Source: Alishewanella longhuensis (GTDB lineage Bacteria > Pseudomonadota > Gammaproteobacteria > Enterobacterales > Alteromonadaceae). From it: 64,000 nt of DNA. The DNA lies in NCBI RefSeq assembly GCF_014653435.1, contig NZ_BNAO01000001.1:868897-932896 (forward strand), read 5' to 3'. Under the pieces are notes generated by a model. The model saw only the letters and a list, made by a program, of their open reading frames with translations, made no database searches and had not been told where the DNA came from. The position numbers and the translations under genes are program-made. This document shows, one piece after another, positions 31,295 through 40,053 of the stretch (positions within the stretch are counted from its first letter, which is position 1; the number at the start of each line of letters is the position of its first letter).

Positions 31295-32872
31295 ATGAAC
31301 AAAAACATCCATCATCATCGTATTTTAATCCTCGACTTTGGTTCGCAATACACCCAGCTTATCGCCCGCCGTGTGCGCGAAATTGGCGTGTACTGTGAGC
31401 TTTGGGCCTGGGATGTGACCGAAGCACAAATCCGTGAATTTAACCCAACCGGTATTATTTTATCGGGTGGCCCGGAAAGCGTACACGAAGCTAATTCACC
31501 ACGTGCACCGCAGTATGTTTATGAGGCTGGCGTGCCGGTATTAGGTATTTGTTACGGTATGCAAACCATGGCCGAGCAGCTGGGCGGTAAGGTGCAAGGC
31601 TCGGATATGCGCGAGTTCGGCTATGCCCAGGTAGAAGTGGTGGCAGCAAACGATTTATTTGCCAAAATTGAAGATCATATTGGTAGCAATGGCAACGCCT
31701 TGTTAGATGTTTGGATGAGCCATGGTGATAAAGTGGTGCAAATTCCAGCAGGTTTTGTGACCTGTGCCAGCACCTCAACTTGCCCACATGCCGGCATGGT
31801 AGACGAAGCTCGCCAGTTCTACGGCGTGCAGTTCCACCCGGAAGTGACGCATACCCGTCAGGGGCTGCGCATGTTAGAGCACTTTGTGGTGGATATCTGT
31901 GGCTGTGACAAGCTGTGGACGCCAGCTTCAATTATTGAAGATGCGGTAATTCGCTTAAAACAGCAAATTGGTGATGATCAGGTTATTTTAGGCTTATCAG
32001 GTGGGGTGGATAGCTCAGTGGTGGCCATGCTGTTGCACCGCGCTATCGGCAAAAACCTGACCTGCGTGTTCGTAGATAACGGTTTGCTGCGTTTAAACGA
32101 AGGCAAGCAGGTGATGGATATGTTTGGCGATCACTTTGGTCTTAACATTATCAAGATTGATGCCGAGCAGCGTTTCCTTGATGCCCTAGCCGGCGAAAAT
32201 GAGCCAGAAGCCAAGCGGAAAATTATTGGTCGGGTCTTTGTCGAAGTGTTCGACGAAGAATCGCAAAAACTGGAAAATGCGAAATGGTTAGCACAGGGCA
32301 CCATTTATCCGGATGTGATTGAGTCTGCTGGCTCAGCTACCGGTAAAGCCCATGTGATTAAATCGCACCATAACGTGGGCGGCTTACCAGCTCATATGAA
32401 GCTGGGTTTAGTTGAACCACTGCGCGAACTGTTTAAAGACGAAGTGCGCAAAGTCGGCCTGGAGTTAGGCCTGCCGTACGATATGCTATACCGTCATCCG
32501 TTCCCAGGCCCTGGCTTAGGTGTAAGAGTACTTGGCGAAATCAAAAAAGAATATTGCGATATTCTGCGCCGTGCCGATGCAATCTTTATTGAAGAGCTGC
32601 ATAAAGCGGATCTATACAATAAAGTCAGCCAGGCCTTCGCGGTATTCCTGCCAGTAAAATCGGTGGGTGTGATGGGCGATGCCCGCAAGTACGATTGGGT
32701 AGTCTCACTGCGCGCCGTTGAAACCGTCGATTTTATGACCGCCCATTGGGCGCACTTGCCGTATGAGTTGTTGGGTAAGGTGTCGAATCGGATTATTAAC
32801 GAGATTAATGGTATTTCCCGAGTCGTCTACGATATCTCAGGCAAGCCGCCAGCAACGATAGAATGGGAATAG
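31295..32872 (+). CDS. guaA: GMP synthase (glutamine-hydrolysing)
   Basis: 525 residues, same as E. coli. Converts XMP to GMP with ATP and glutamine. Class I glutamine amidotransferase domain (~1-205) with nucleophile Cys in [11 protein letters not shown] (~86) and [11 protein letters not shown] pyrophosphatase PP-loop [10 protein letters not shown] (~235); dimerisation domain ending KPPATIEWE. 58 bp after guaB; terminator follows. Confidence 0.98.
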   Translation: MNKNIHHHRILILDFGSQYTQLIARRVREIGVYCELWAWDVTEAQIREFNPTGIILSGGPESVHEANSPRAPQYVYEAGVPVLGICYGMQTMAEQLGGKVQGSDMREFGYAQVEVVAANDLFAKIEDHIGSNGNALLDVWMSHGDKVVQIPAGFVTCASTSTCPHAGMVDEARQFYGVQFHPEVTHTRQGLRMLEHFVVDICGCDKLWTPASIIEDAVIRLKQQIGDDQVILGLSGGVDSSVVAMLLHRAIGKNLTCVFVDNGLLRLNEGKQVMDMFGDHFGLNIIKIDAEQRFLDALAGENEPEAKRKIIGRVFVEVFDEESQKLENAKWLAQGTIYPDVIESAGSATGKAHVIKSHHNVGGLPAHMKLGLVEPLRELFKDEVRKVGLELGLPYDMLYRHPFPGPGLGVRVLGEIKKEYCDILRRADAIFIEELHKADLYNKVSQAFAVFLPVKSVGVMGDARKYDWVVSLRAVETVDFMTAHWAHLPYELLGKVSNRIINEINGISRVVYDISGKPPATIEWE

Positions 32873-32923
32873 TTTTGGCGTTGTCTTTGTCACTGTAGCG
32901 GCATTGTCTTCGCCGCTCACCCC

Positions 32924-32958
32924 GGTCACATACTATTTGTATGTGACCTTATTTTTTT
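32924..32958 (+). terminator. guaA terminator, overlapping the vapC 3' end
   Basis: Perfect 10-bp stem GGTCACATAC/GTATGTGACC, TATTT loop, then TTATTTTTTT. The U tract overlaps the stop codon and last bases of the convergent vapC gene. Confidence 0.88.
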
Positions 32959-33353
32959 AGCCAGTTTACGACTCTTAAGCCTGCCACACGTTCAAACTCT
33001 CGGGTTTTGTTAGTAATCAGTGCCAGCCCTTCACTTCTAGCATGGCCTGCGATATGCAGATCATTAACGCCTATTGGCGTACCGGCTTTTTCTAGTTCTG
33101 CGCGAATATCACCATAGTGTTGTGCTGCTTTTTCGCTATAGGGTAATACCACTAATCTGGAGCAGAAATCTTCTACTGCTTGCCGGTTTTGCTCGGGTTT
33201 CGCGCTTTTATCGACACCATGGCACAGCTCAGCATAAGTAATACTGCTAATACATAGCAAACCTGCGTACTGGTTAAAGGTTTCTAGCACTTCCAAGGGG
33301 CGACGTTTAATCACGTAGATACAAATATTGGTATCGAGCAGGTATTTAAGCAT
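32949..33353 (-). CDS. vapC: Type II toxin VapC (PIN-domain ribonuclease)
   Basis: 134 residues. PIN-domain endoribonuclease of the MvpA/VapC branch that cleaves initiator tRNA-fMet in enteric bacteria (family knowledge). Acidic catalytic residues are in place: Asp7 (LLDTNICIYVIK), Glu42 (TYAELCHG) and Asp98 (VNDLHIAGHA), followed by ITNKTREFERV. The ATG shares its first base with the vapB stop, typical toxin-antitoxin coupling. All key residues are intact, so it is probably functional. Confidence 0.95.
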   Translation of the reverse strand: MLKYLLDTNICIYVIKRRPLEVLETFNQYAGLLCISSITYAELCHGVDKSAKPEQNRQAVEDFCSRLVVLPYSEKAAQHYGDIRAELEKAGTPIGVNDLHIAGHARSEGLALITNKTREFERVAGLRVVNWLKK

Positions 33354-33586
33354 TACAAGGCTTCCCGCTCTTGTTGTTCCTGCGAAGCGCGCTCAGGCAT
33401 AAAGTCTTCTGTCACGGCAGGCCCTTGTAAGAAAAAAGAATCCCAGCTATGGCTAACAGGCGTAAGGATGCGATCTTTTCCTACAACGCGCACTGTGACT
33501 TTTTTTACATCGTCCGGAAAGCGAGCATCAACCGGCAAGCGTACCGCTTGCGTATTGTTATTTTTAAAAACAGTACCTGTATCCAT
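33353..33586 (-). CDS. vapB: Type II antitoxin VapB
   Basis: 77 residues. The N-terminal AbrB/SpoVT-like swapped-hairpin DNA-binding domain (VFKNNNTQAVRLPVDARFP) and the acidic C-terminal toxin-binding tail (WDSFFLQGPAVTEDFMPER) are typical of VapB of the MvpT type. It binds VapC and, with it, represses its own promoter. AGGAG precedes the ATG. Confidence 0.94.
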   Translation of the reverse strand: MDTGTVFKNNNTQAVRLPVDARFPDDVKKVTVRVVGKDRILTPVSHSWDSFFLQGPAVTEDFMPERASQEQQEREAL

Positions 33587-33616
33587 AATACGCTCCTAAA
33601 ATTTACGAGTATAATA

Positions 33617-33653
33617 ATTATAAACCCTAATAGTAGATACTCAAGGTATCTAC
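33617..33653 (-). promoter_or_regulatory. vapBC promoter with palindromic operator
   Basis: Minus-strand promoter TTGAGT (33639-33644), a 16-bp spacer and TATAAT (33617-33622). A perfect inverted repeat GTAGATAC-tcaag-GTATCTAC (33633-33653) overlies the -35, where a VapBC complex would block transcription. About 30 bp upstream of vapB. Confidence 0.8.
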
Positions 33654-33704
33654 CTGTAATGGCGTTCGATAATTCTAAATACCTTTTATGGACAACCTCT
33701 TTCA

Positions 33705-34175
33705 ATGAGCAATAAACCCACTTTAACCTTGCTAAAACACTGCCCTGAACATATTCCAGAAATTGCTAAGTGGCACTATCACGAGTGGGGGGCGTTATTT
33801 CCAGAGAAAAGCGAGGCTGATTTTGCCAGCGATTTAGCGGCTACCTTAAACGACGCTGAGTTGCCACTGAGTTGGGTGCTGCTGTTAGATGAACAAGTAG
33901 TGGGTACGGCCTCTATTTTATTGCAGGATATGCAAACCAATCTCGATTTATCACCCTGGCTGGCGAATATTTACCTGGCCCCCGCCGCGCGGGGTAAAGG
34001 TTTAGGCAAATGGCTGGTAACGCAAGTTATGACTAAAGCGCAGCAGCTCGGTTTAACCAAGCTGTATTTATTTACAGAAAACAAGCCGGAGTTTTACCAG
34101 CAACTAGGTTGGCAGCCCCTAAAACAGGAACTTTACGAGGGAAAGCTAGTGACCATTATGCACTGGCAGGCTTAA
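33705..34175 (+). CDS. GNAT family N-acetyltransferase
   Basis: 156 residues. Single GNAT domain: VVGTASILLQD strand, ANIYLAPAARGKGLGKWLV carrying the acetyl-CoA pyrophosphate loop (R/Q-x-x-G-x-G/A type, ~92-110), and FTENKPEFYQQLGWQ near the C-terminus. N-terminal IAKWHYHEWG resembles small-molecule acetyltransferases. Substrate unknown. Divergent from vapBC. Confidence 0.85.
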   Translation: MSNKPTLTLLKHCPEHIPEIAKWHYHEWGALFPEKSEADFASDLAATLNDAELPLSWVLLLDEQVVGTASILLQDMQTNLDLSPWLANIYLAPAARGKGLGKWLVTQVMTKAQQLGLTKLYLFTENKPEFYQQLGWQPLKQELYEGKLVTIMHWQA

Positions 34176-34234
34176 GCGACGTGATTTTAGGGAGCCAGCA
34201 GCACCGGTTTGGCAGGTGCTGCTTAGCCGTTTGC

Positions 34235-35293
34235 TCAGCTTTGAAACACCGGCTCCAGCAATTTGAAGGTACCGTTATCCGCATCCATTTCAACCTTGGC
34301 GCCTACCGGTACAATAAATTGTTTCGGGATATGGCCAATCATAGCGCCACGATAGGCCGGTATGCCCAGCGGTTTAATAAAGTCAGCGAAAATTTCATCC
34401 AGGGTTAAACTGCCCCAACCATTACCCGGACTACAGCGGTTACAGTCACCAAAAATAAAGCCTTTAATTTTATCCAGGGCTCCCATTAGCTGAAGGGTGC
34501 TCATCATGCGGTCAATACGATAAGGTTGTTCTTCAATATCCTCTAAAAACAGAATTTTATCCTGAAAGTCGGGTAGGTAAGGCGTGCCAGCCAAGGCAGT
34601 AAGCACGGTAAGATTGCCGCCAATCAGTTGCCCCTGCGCTTTACCCGAAGTGATCACCCGGGTGCGATTTTCCCGCACCACCAGTTCACCTTTCGGATCT
34701 TGTTCATTTTGATAGGTGAGTAATTCGCGCTGAAAGAATACTCGCTCAAATTGGTCGACATTAAAGGCATTCCAGCTGCCGATGCCGTTAGGACCATGAA
34801 AGCTCACCAAGCCCGCTTTGGCAAGGAGGGCGTTATGCAGGGCGGTAATATCGGAGTAACCTAGTAAGGGTTTTGGGTTACGGCGGATCATGGCGTAATC
34901 AAGCAGCGGCAAAATACGGGCTGCACCAGAGCCACCGCGGGCGCAGATAATGGCTTTTACTTCGCTGTCGGCAAACATCGCATTTAAATCCGCGGCCCGA
35001 TCTTCATCCCGACCAGCTAAATGCCCGCGACGCTCATTATAAAAACGGCCGCTTTTTACCTTAAACCCCATTGCCTGCAGTACTTCTTTGGCAATGACCA
35101 AATCTTCCAAATCTGCGACTGCAGCTGAGGAGGCGATTAAGCCTACGGTATCCCCTTTATTTAAAGCTTTGGGCAAAATCCGGCTAGGTGTGGCATTGGC
35201 TGAAGTGGCTGCGGCGGCACTAATGCTGCAACCAGCTAATGGCAGCATGCTAAGTGCCAGGGCACTGTGTTTAATAAATTGGCGTTTGTTCAC
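34235..35293 (-). CDS. LD-carboxypeptidase (peptidase S66), lipoprotein-type
   Basis: 352 residues from a GTG with AAGGAG eight bases upstream; an ATG 63 bp earlier lacks such a site. N-terminus KRQFIKHSALALSMLPLAGC is a lipoprotein signal (Cys21). S66 features: nucleophile Ser in LLGYSDITALHNA, catalytic Glu in LFLEDIEEQPYRIDRM, His in GAMIGHIPKQF, and the CARGGSGAARILP loop. It would trim muropeptide tetrapeptides from the periplasmic side, unlike cytosolic E. coli LdcA, so an alternative role in microcin/peptide processing is possible. Confidence 0.87.
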   Translation of the reverse strand: MNKRQFIKHSALALSMLPLAGCSISAAAATSANATPSRILPKALNKGDTVGLIASSAAVADLEDLVIAKEVLQAMGFKVKSGRFYNERRGHLAGRDEDRAADLNAMFADSEVKAIICARGGSGAARILPLLDYAMIRRNPKPLLGYSDITALHNALLAKAGLVSFHGPNGIGSWNAFNVDQFERVFFQRELLTYQNEQDPKGELVVRENRTRVITSGKAQGQLIGGNLTVLTALAGTPYLPDFQDKILFLEDIEEQPYRIDRMMSTLQLMGALDKIKGFIFGDCNRCSPGNGWGSLTLDEIFADFIKPLGIPAYRGAMIGHIPKQFIVPVGAKVEMDADNGTFKLLEPVFQS

Positions 35294-35440
35294 GAGCGAC
35301 TCCTTTGACTTAACAGCCATCAGTAGACAGTAATAATTTATTCCTATTGATACCATGGTTTTGGAATAATTGCAGTAGTTGTGCGTTAAAAATCAACACA
35401 CCTTAAGCAGTGGTTGTGACTGGCGGATATAAACAAGATA

Positions 35441-35469
35441 AGAAAAAGCCGCAGTACAGGCTGCGGCTT
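35441..35469 (-). terminator. Terminator after srmB
   Basis: Minus-strand stem AAGCCGCAG/CTGCGGCTT (9 bp) with a six-base loop, followed by TTTCTTATC; about 25 bp beyond the srmB stop. Confidence 0.85.
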
Positions 35470-35494
35470 AGCGGGAATGAGATACAGAAAAAAC

Positions 35495-36715
35495 TTATTT
35501 CTTGGCTTTTTTCGCCAATTTTTTTGCTGCTAACTTACCTGGCTTTTTCACTTTTTTAGTGACTTTCGCTTCTTTATTTTTTGGGCGTAAACCTTCAATC
35601 ACCCGGCGTTTTAGCGGCTGCTCGGTATAGCGCTCAATTTTGCCTACTACGGCCATATCGTGGGCTTCTACCAAAGAGATTGCCGTGCCTTTTTTACCAG
35701 CGCGGCCAGTGCGGCCAATCCGGTGCACATACACATCTGCCGTGCGCGGTAAGTCATAGTTAATAACATGGCTGATATCGTCGATATCTAAACCACGGGC
35801 AGCGACATCGGTAGCCACCAAAATGCGCACCTGATTATTAGTAAAACGGGCTAAGGCCAACAAACGTTTATCTTGCGGCATCTCGCCTTGCAGCCAGCAA
35901 CTGCGAATACCGGCTGTTTCTAACTGGCCGGTAAGGGTGGCTAAACGCTCGCGGGTTTTGACAAAGACGATAGCTTTGGTGACATCAGGTTGTTTTAATA
36001 AGTGAATAAGCAGTGCCAGCTTATGGTTAGCATCATCAGCTAAATGGCACCATTGTAAAATTTTGGCCTTTTCTTTGCGCGAAGGCTGCGCTTCTACCCG
36101 CTCTGGCTCTTTTAACACATTGCTGGCGAAACGTTCTAATGAAGCGCCCTCTAAGGTGGCCGAAAGTAACAACGTCTGGCGACGACGCTTGGCTTCCAAC
36201 ACAATGCGGTTCATCTCACCAACAAAGCCCATATCTAACATGCGATCGGCTTCATCCAGGATTAGCATTTCTACTTCATCGGCTTGAAAACTTTCTTCGT
36301 CCAGATACTCAATTAACCGGCCCGGTGTTGCCACCAGAATATCGTTGTTTTTTTCCAGTGTATCTTTATGGCTACCATAGTTAATACCGCCGGTAATTAG
36401 GCCGACATTTAAGGTGGTAAACTGGCTAAATTGTTTGAACTCGTCATACACCTGATAAGCCAATTCACGGGTAGGGGTCATTATCAACACCCGGGCGAAG
36501 CCTGGATCGCGGCGCGGGAAGTCCAGCAAATACTGAATAGCAGGTAGCACAAACGCCAGTGTTTTACCGGTGCCGGTTGGCGCACTGGCCAGCAAATCAC
36601 GACCTTCCAGGGCTATGGGGATCGCCAATTGTTGGATCTGGGTTGGCTGATCAAAACCCGCCACTTCCAGTGCCCGGTTTAGGGCGTCATCCAGTTGAAA
36701 CTCGGTAAAAGACAT
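35495..36715 (-). CDS. srmB: ATP-dependent RNA helicase SrmB
   Basis: 406 residues. DEAD-box helicase for 50S ribosome assembly. Q motif FDQPTQIQQLAIP, Walker A ASAPTGTGKT, LDEADRMLDMGF, SAT (LLLSATLEG), and motif VI HRIGRTGRAGKKG all present. The Lys-rich C-terminal tail (KKVKKPGKLAAKKLAKKAKK) is shorter than in E. coli (444 residues). Divergent from trmN6, the same pairing as in E. coli, which supports srmB over other DEAD-box paralogues. Confidence 0.93.
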   Translation of the reverse strand: MSFTEFQLDDALNRALEVAGFDQPTQIQQLAIPIALEGRDLLASAPTGTGKTLAFVLPAIQYLLDFPRRDPGFARVLIMTPTRELAYQVYDEFKQFSQFTTLNVGLITGGINYGSHKDTLEKNNDILVATPGRLIEYLDEESFQADEVEMLILDEADRMLDMGFVGEMNRIVLEAKRRRQTLLLSATLEGASLERFASNVLKEPERVEAQPSRKEKAKILQWCHLADDANHKLALLIHLLKQPDVTKAIVFVKTRERLATLTGQLETAGIRSCWLQGEMPQDKRLLALARFTNNQVRILVATDVAARGLDIDDISHVINYDLPRTADVYVHRIGRTGRAGKKGTAISLVEAHDMAVVGKIERYTEQPLKRRVIEGLRPKNKEAKVTKKVKKPGKLAAKKLAKKAKK

Positions 36716-36789
36716 GGGTGTTACCTCAAGTTAAACGTTTACCTTATGACATACAGCGCTACTGCGGTTAAACTGGCAGCGGAGGGCTT

Positions 36790-37515
36790 ATGTCAGCAGG
36801 TTTTCAATGTAAACAATTCTATATTGCGCATCAGCATTGCGCGATGAAAGTCGGCACTGATGCACTATTATTGGGTGCCTGGGCACAATTACCGACCAGC
36901 GGTGCCATCTTAGATATTGGCGCTGGCAGTGGTATTATTAGTTTGATGCTGGCGCAGCGTAGTCAGGGCACCTTAGCGATTAGTGCGGTAGAACTCGATG
37001 ACGCCGCAGCAATGCAAGCAACGGACAATGTCCGGCACAGCCCCTGGCCAACGGCCATAACTGTGATAAAGGGCGATATTCTAACCTATCAGGACGCCCA
37101 GCGTTATGCTTTAATTGTGTCTAACCCACCTTTTTTTCAGGATGCGTTGCCCAGTAGCGATGCGAAGCGTCAACAAGCGCGCCATACCAACAGTTTGCCC
37201 TTTAGCGCTTTGCTTAGTAAAGCGGCCAGCTTATTAGCGCCTGGTGGCGAGTTTTGTTTGGTATTACCCGCAGCCAGCCAGGCAATTTTTGCCAAAGCCG
37301 CCAGCGCGAGCGGTTGGCAGTGTCAGCGACTTTGTGCAGTGCAAAGCAAGGCCGAAAAACCGGTAAGCCGTTATTTACAGAGCTGGCGCTTAGCCGAAGA
37401 TAACAACGGCACTACTCCGTTTCCCATTGCAAGCACTTTGCAGATCCATGCTGCCGATGGTCAATATTCCACTGCATACCGGGCACTATTAAAAGATTTT
37501 TATTTAAAGTTTTAG
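36790..37515 (+). CDS. trmN6: tRNA1(Val) (adenine-37-N6)-methyltransferase
   Basis: 241 residues. SAM-dependent modification of A37 in tRNA1-Val (E. coli YfiC). Motif I ILDIGAGSGIISLMLAQR (~38) and the N6-adenine motif IV VSNPPFFQ (~115) are clear. GGAGGG ribosome-binding site. Ends 14 bp from the convergent fldB. Confidence 0.93.
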   Translation: MSAGFQCKQFYIAHQHCAMKVGTDALLLGAWAQLPTSGAILDIGAGSGIISLMLAQRSQGTLAISAVELDDAAAMQATDNVRHSPWPTAITVIKGDILTYQDAQRYALIVSNPPFFQDALPSSDAKRQQARHTNSLPFSALLSKAASLLAPGGEFCLVLPAASQAIFAKAASASGWQCQRLCAVQSKAEKPVSRYLQSWRLAEDNNGTTPFPIASTLQIHAADGQYSTAYRALLKDFYLKF

Positions 37516-37528
37516 GATTAACAGTAAG

Positions 37529-38047
37529 TTAGAGCAAGTCACTTATCTCATTAAGTACTTGCTCAACCCATTGTGCTAAACGCTCGTCGGTTTGCTCGTA
37601 TTGGTTTTCATCATCCAGCGCCAGGCCATAAAACCACTCGTTATCCGGGGTAACCGCTTTTGAGGCAATAAAGTCATAACCACTGTTAGGCCAAAAACCG
37701 ACCCGCTTTACCTGTTGCTGGGCAATTTCATGGTGCAGCATGCCAAGCGCATCCTGAAACCATTCGGCATAACCAATTTGATCACCCATGCCATAAAGGG
37801 CAATAATTTTACCGTTTAAATCTACCTGATTGATCTCAGGCCAATGCGCTTCCCAGTCTTCCTGAATTTCACCAAAATCCCAGGTAGATAGCCCTAAGAT
37901 CAAGATATCGTAATCGGCCATTGCCGAGAGCGGCGTATCTTTTAAATTATGTAACGCCACCAGTTCAGGGCCAACCAGTGCCTGAATTTTCTCTGCCACC
38001 ATCTCGGTATAACAGGTGGTAGAGCCGTAAAATAAGCCAATTTTCAT
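37529..38047 (-). CDS. fldB: Flavodoxin FldB
   Basis: 172 residues. FMN electron carrier. Phosphate loop [18 protein letters not shown], then [19 protein letters not shown] and [21 protein letters not shown], closely matching E. coli FldB rather than FldA. In E. coli fldB is directly divergent from xerD; here about 2 kb of extra DNA separates them. Confidence 0.95.
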   Translation of the reverse strand: MKIGLFYGSTTCYTEMVAEKIQALVGPELVALHNLKDTPLSAMADYDILILGLSTWDFGEIQEDWEAHWPEINQVDLNGKIIALYGMGDQIGYAEWFQDALGMLHHEIAQQQVKRVGFWPNSGYDFIASKAVTPDNEWFYGLALDDENQYEQTDERLAQWVEQVLNEISDLL

Positions 38048-38213
38048 TTGAGATTTCGTCTAGAACGCCATATCGCTATTTTATACCCAAACCCCGGCAA
38101 GATGCGAGTTTGGGCTACTTAGGTGCTTAAAATGCAGAGCAGGTATCTATGGGAATAATATTTCTGTTGCTGAGCGCTCACTTATACTGGGGAGGTGATA
38201 TTACTGTCCTTTA

Positions 38214-39572
38214 TCAATGAGGCATAGAGGGTTTATTAGTGCTCAGATGTTCCGCCATAAATCTGAGGTTTAGTGCTAATATCACCGAAATACTGTCGCT
38301 ATACTTTACACAAAATTCCTCAACGCTCTCCGTAACTTTATCTGACTCCAGCGATATCTTTTTATAGAGCTGGTCAGCATGATTGAATGACGTAAAAATG
38401 AATTCTTGATCGCTGTGATCTTGTTCAATTTCTGCCGATGTCTGCTGAACTTGAGTAACACAGAAAAACTCTGGTTTACCACCTCGATTAAGCATTCTGC
38501 TAAAACCAATTACTTTAGTTGTCATTGTTACATTTTTTGGATTGATGCCACACTCTTCACACAACTCACGTTCCGCAGCGTTCTTTACTAAGGTTAGTAA
38601 ATCTGTGTGTTTTTTTACGTCTTTCCAGTCAATTGACCCTGAACCGCTAGGGGCAAGCAAGCGGCGGCTTTGGATATTATGACGTGACTGACCGGTAATA
38701 ATGACGACTTGGTCAGAAGTGATAGCCATAGTGGAGACTCCAATATGATTTGAACATGTCGTCGAGCTTAGAGGCTGCAGTAGATAGGTTGAATCGGGTA
38801 AAGGGTCTAAAAATAAACTTAATCCATTGTAAATTTCTGTTGCCGAATTCTTTAGATCAGTTGCTTTGCGAATAGATAGTTGGATAAACGACATTTCATT
38901 TGAAGCTAAACTATTAAAATAACTCGTTTTTTGCAAGTTTACAGGCGGCAGATGTTGCTTGTCATTGATAAGTAGGTCGGTATTTAGCCGAACTTTATTT
39001 TCGTTAAAGACATAGCTCTTACCTTTCAATCGCAATATCGAAAAAGGCAGGAGCTCTTGTCCTTTAGCTTTCAACCGCCAAGAGGTTTTAATTGGAAAAA
39101 TGGGAATTGAGACAGCATCACGAAGTACGTTATTAACCATGTTCGAGATAATGACTAAATTTCTCTTGTTTGCAAATTCTAGCTTATCTATGTAATAACC
39201 AGAGTTTTTGTAGTCCTTACTGACAAGCAAGTTAGCGGGATCAATAATGTCTAACTTCTTATCTATCCATTGGTTATTTCTTTGTTGTAAAGTTCGAATA
39301 CTAGAAATAAAAAGTAATATGCTGATTAGCATTGTTGCTACACTTAACAGAAGTTTCAACCAATTCTCAGTTGCATAGAGCTTAACCGCGGGCAATACAT
39401 GCGCATTAAAAAGCACTATCAAATCTGGTAGTTCGAGTGATGAAAACAGCCCATACAACGAGGTAAAAGCAGTAATTAAAAATGCTGTAGATTTTAACTT
39501 TAAATTCTTTCTTTGCTCTTTGTCTAACGTAGCCCAATAACGCTCAATTAATGATTGTGCAGATAACCACAT
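38214..39572 (-). CDS. Two-TM membrane protein with C-terminal Nudix-like domain
   Basis: 452 residues from ATG 39572 (a TTG four codons earlier is possible; neither has a good ribosome-binding site). Two N-terminal hydrophobic helices (~28-46 and ~73-93) would anchor it in the inner membrane. The C-terminal third has a Nudix-like segment: LLAPSGSGSIDWKD, then AAERELCEECGI (~332-343), which fits the REUxEExGU half of the Nudix box; the first half (Gx5E) is stretched and degenerate. The middle (~110-270) has no recognised domain. DNA is clearly AT-richer than its neighbours and it breaks the fldB-xerD synteny, suggesting transfer. Nudix-like domains with TM helices are known in association with nucleotide-signalling conflict systems, but no CD-NTase or partner gene is present here. 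Substrate unknown. Confidence 0.7.
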   Translation of the reverse strand: MWLSAQSLIERYWATLDKEQRKNLKLKSTAFLITAFTSLYGLFSSLELPDLIVLFNAHVLPAVKLYATENWLKLLLSVATMLISILLFISSIRTLQQRNNQWIDKKLDIIDPANLLVSKDYKNSGYYIDKLEFANKRNLVIISNMVNNVLRDAVSIPIFPIKTSWRLKAKGQELLPFSILRLKGKSYVFNENKVRLNTDLLINDKQHLPPVNLQKTSYFNSLASNEMSFIQLSIRKATDLKNSATEIYNGLSLFLDPLPDSTYLLQPLSSTTCSNHIGVSTMAITSDQVVIITGQSRHNIQSRRLLAPSGSGSIDWKDVKKHTDLLTLVKNAAERELCEECGINPKNVTMTTKVIGFSRMLNRGGKPEFFCVTQVQQTSAEIEQDHSDQEFIFTSFNHADQLYKKISLESDKVTESVEEFCVKYSDSISVILALNLRFMAEHLSTNKPSMPH

Positions 39573-39584
39573 AGAAAATACCAA

Positions 39585-39889
39585 TTTTATTAAAGTTATT
39601 GTAATTATTTATGCAAAGGCTAAATAGGTTTGATTTGAGTCGCTTACATATGCTTCTCGAGTAAGCCAGTGGGCCGCTGCACATCTTCTCTTTCTTCCGG
39701 CTCTGACGTGTTGCTGAGAAAAAGCTTAAATGTATATCTCTGATATAAATACGTTTAGATATAGGCGTCAAGCTCATTTGGGTCTGCCACTGCTGCTAAT
39801 TAGCAAGTTGCACTTAGCATTTTAGGATGAAATAAAATCATCAATCTTAAATTACTCATAGCTTAATATAATAAAAATTTAATTGGTAG
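39585..39889. other. AT-rich intergenic stretch upstream of the Nudix-like gene
   Basis: About 300 bp with many stops in all frames and no recognised promoter, repeat end or RNA. The overlapping minus-strand frame at 39544-39777 has no protein-like character or ribosome-binding site. Presumably contains the promoter of the Nudix-like gene. Confidence 0.5.
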
Positions 39890-40012
39890 TTGGCAGATCT
39901 CATAAAGAAACAGCCTGCTTATTTCAAAGCTGTTGAAAATGAACTCGACCGATCTGGTAGTTCAGCTGATTTATCTCACAAGGGTTTATTCAAGGCTATA
40001 ACTGCCAAGTGA
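39890..40012 (+). pseudogene. Possible 3' relic of a lost gene before xerD
   Basis: A 40-codon frame (TTG to TGA) preceded immediately by TAG. The peptide looks like a real protein C-terminus: LADLIKKQPAYFKAVENELD then SGSSADLSHKGLFKAITAK. No ATG or ribosome-binding site precedes it, and no homologue is recognised. It lies at the right edge of the fldB-xerD insertion, so it may be the tail of a gene truncated by the insertion, or chance. Confidence 0.3.
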
Positions 40013-40053
40013 AATCCGTTACTATGGCCGCATCTGGATTTTTAAAGCCTGCT

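Noticed and set aside
34197..34223. AGCAGCACC/GGTGCTGCT hairpin between the GNAT and S66 genes
   Set aside because: No U tract on either strand; probably too weak a case to call a terminator.
39544..39777. 77-residue minus-strand frame upstream of the Nudix-like gene
   Set aside because: It overlaps the start of that gene in another frame, lacks a ribosome-binding site and has no protein-like pattern.
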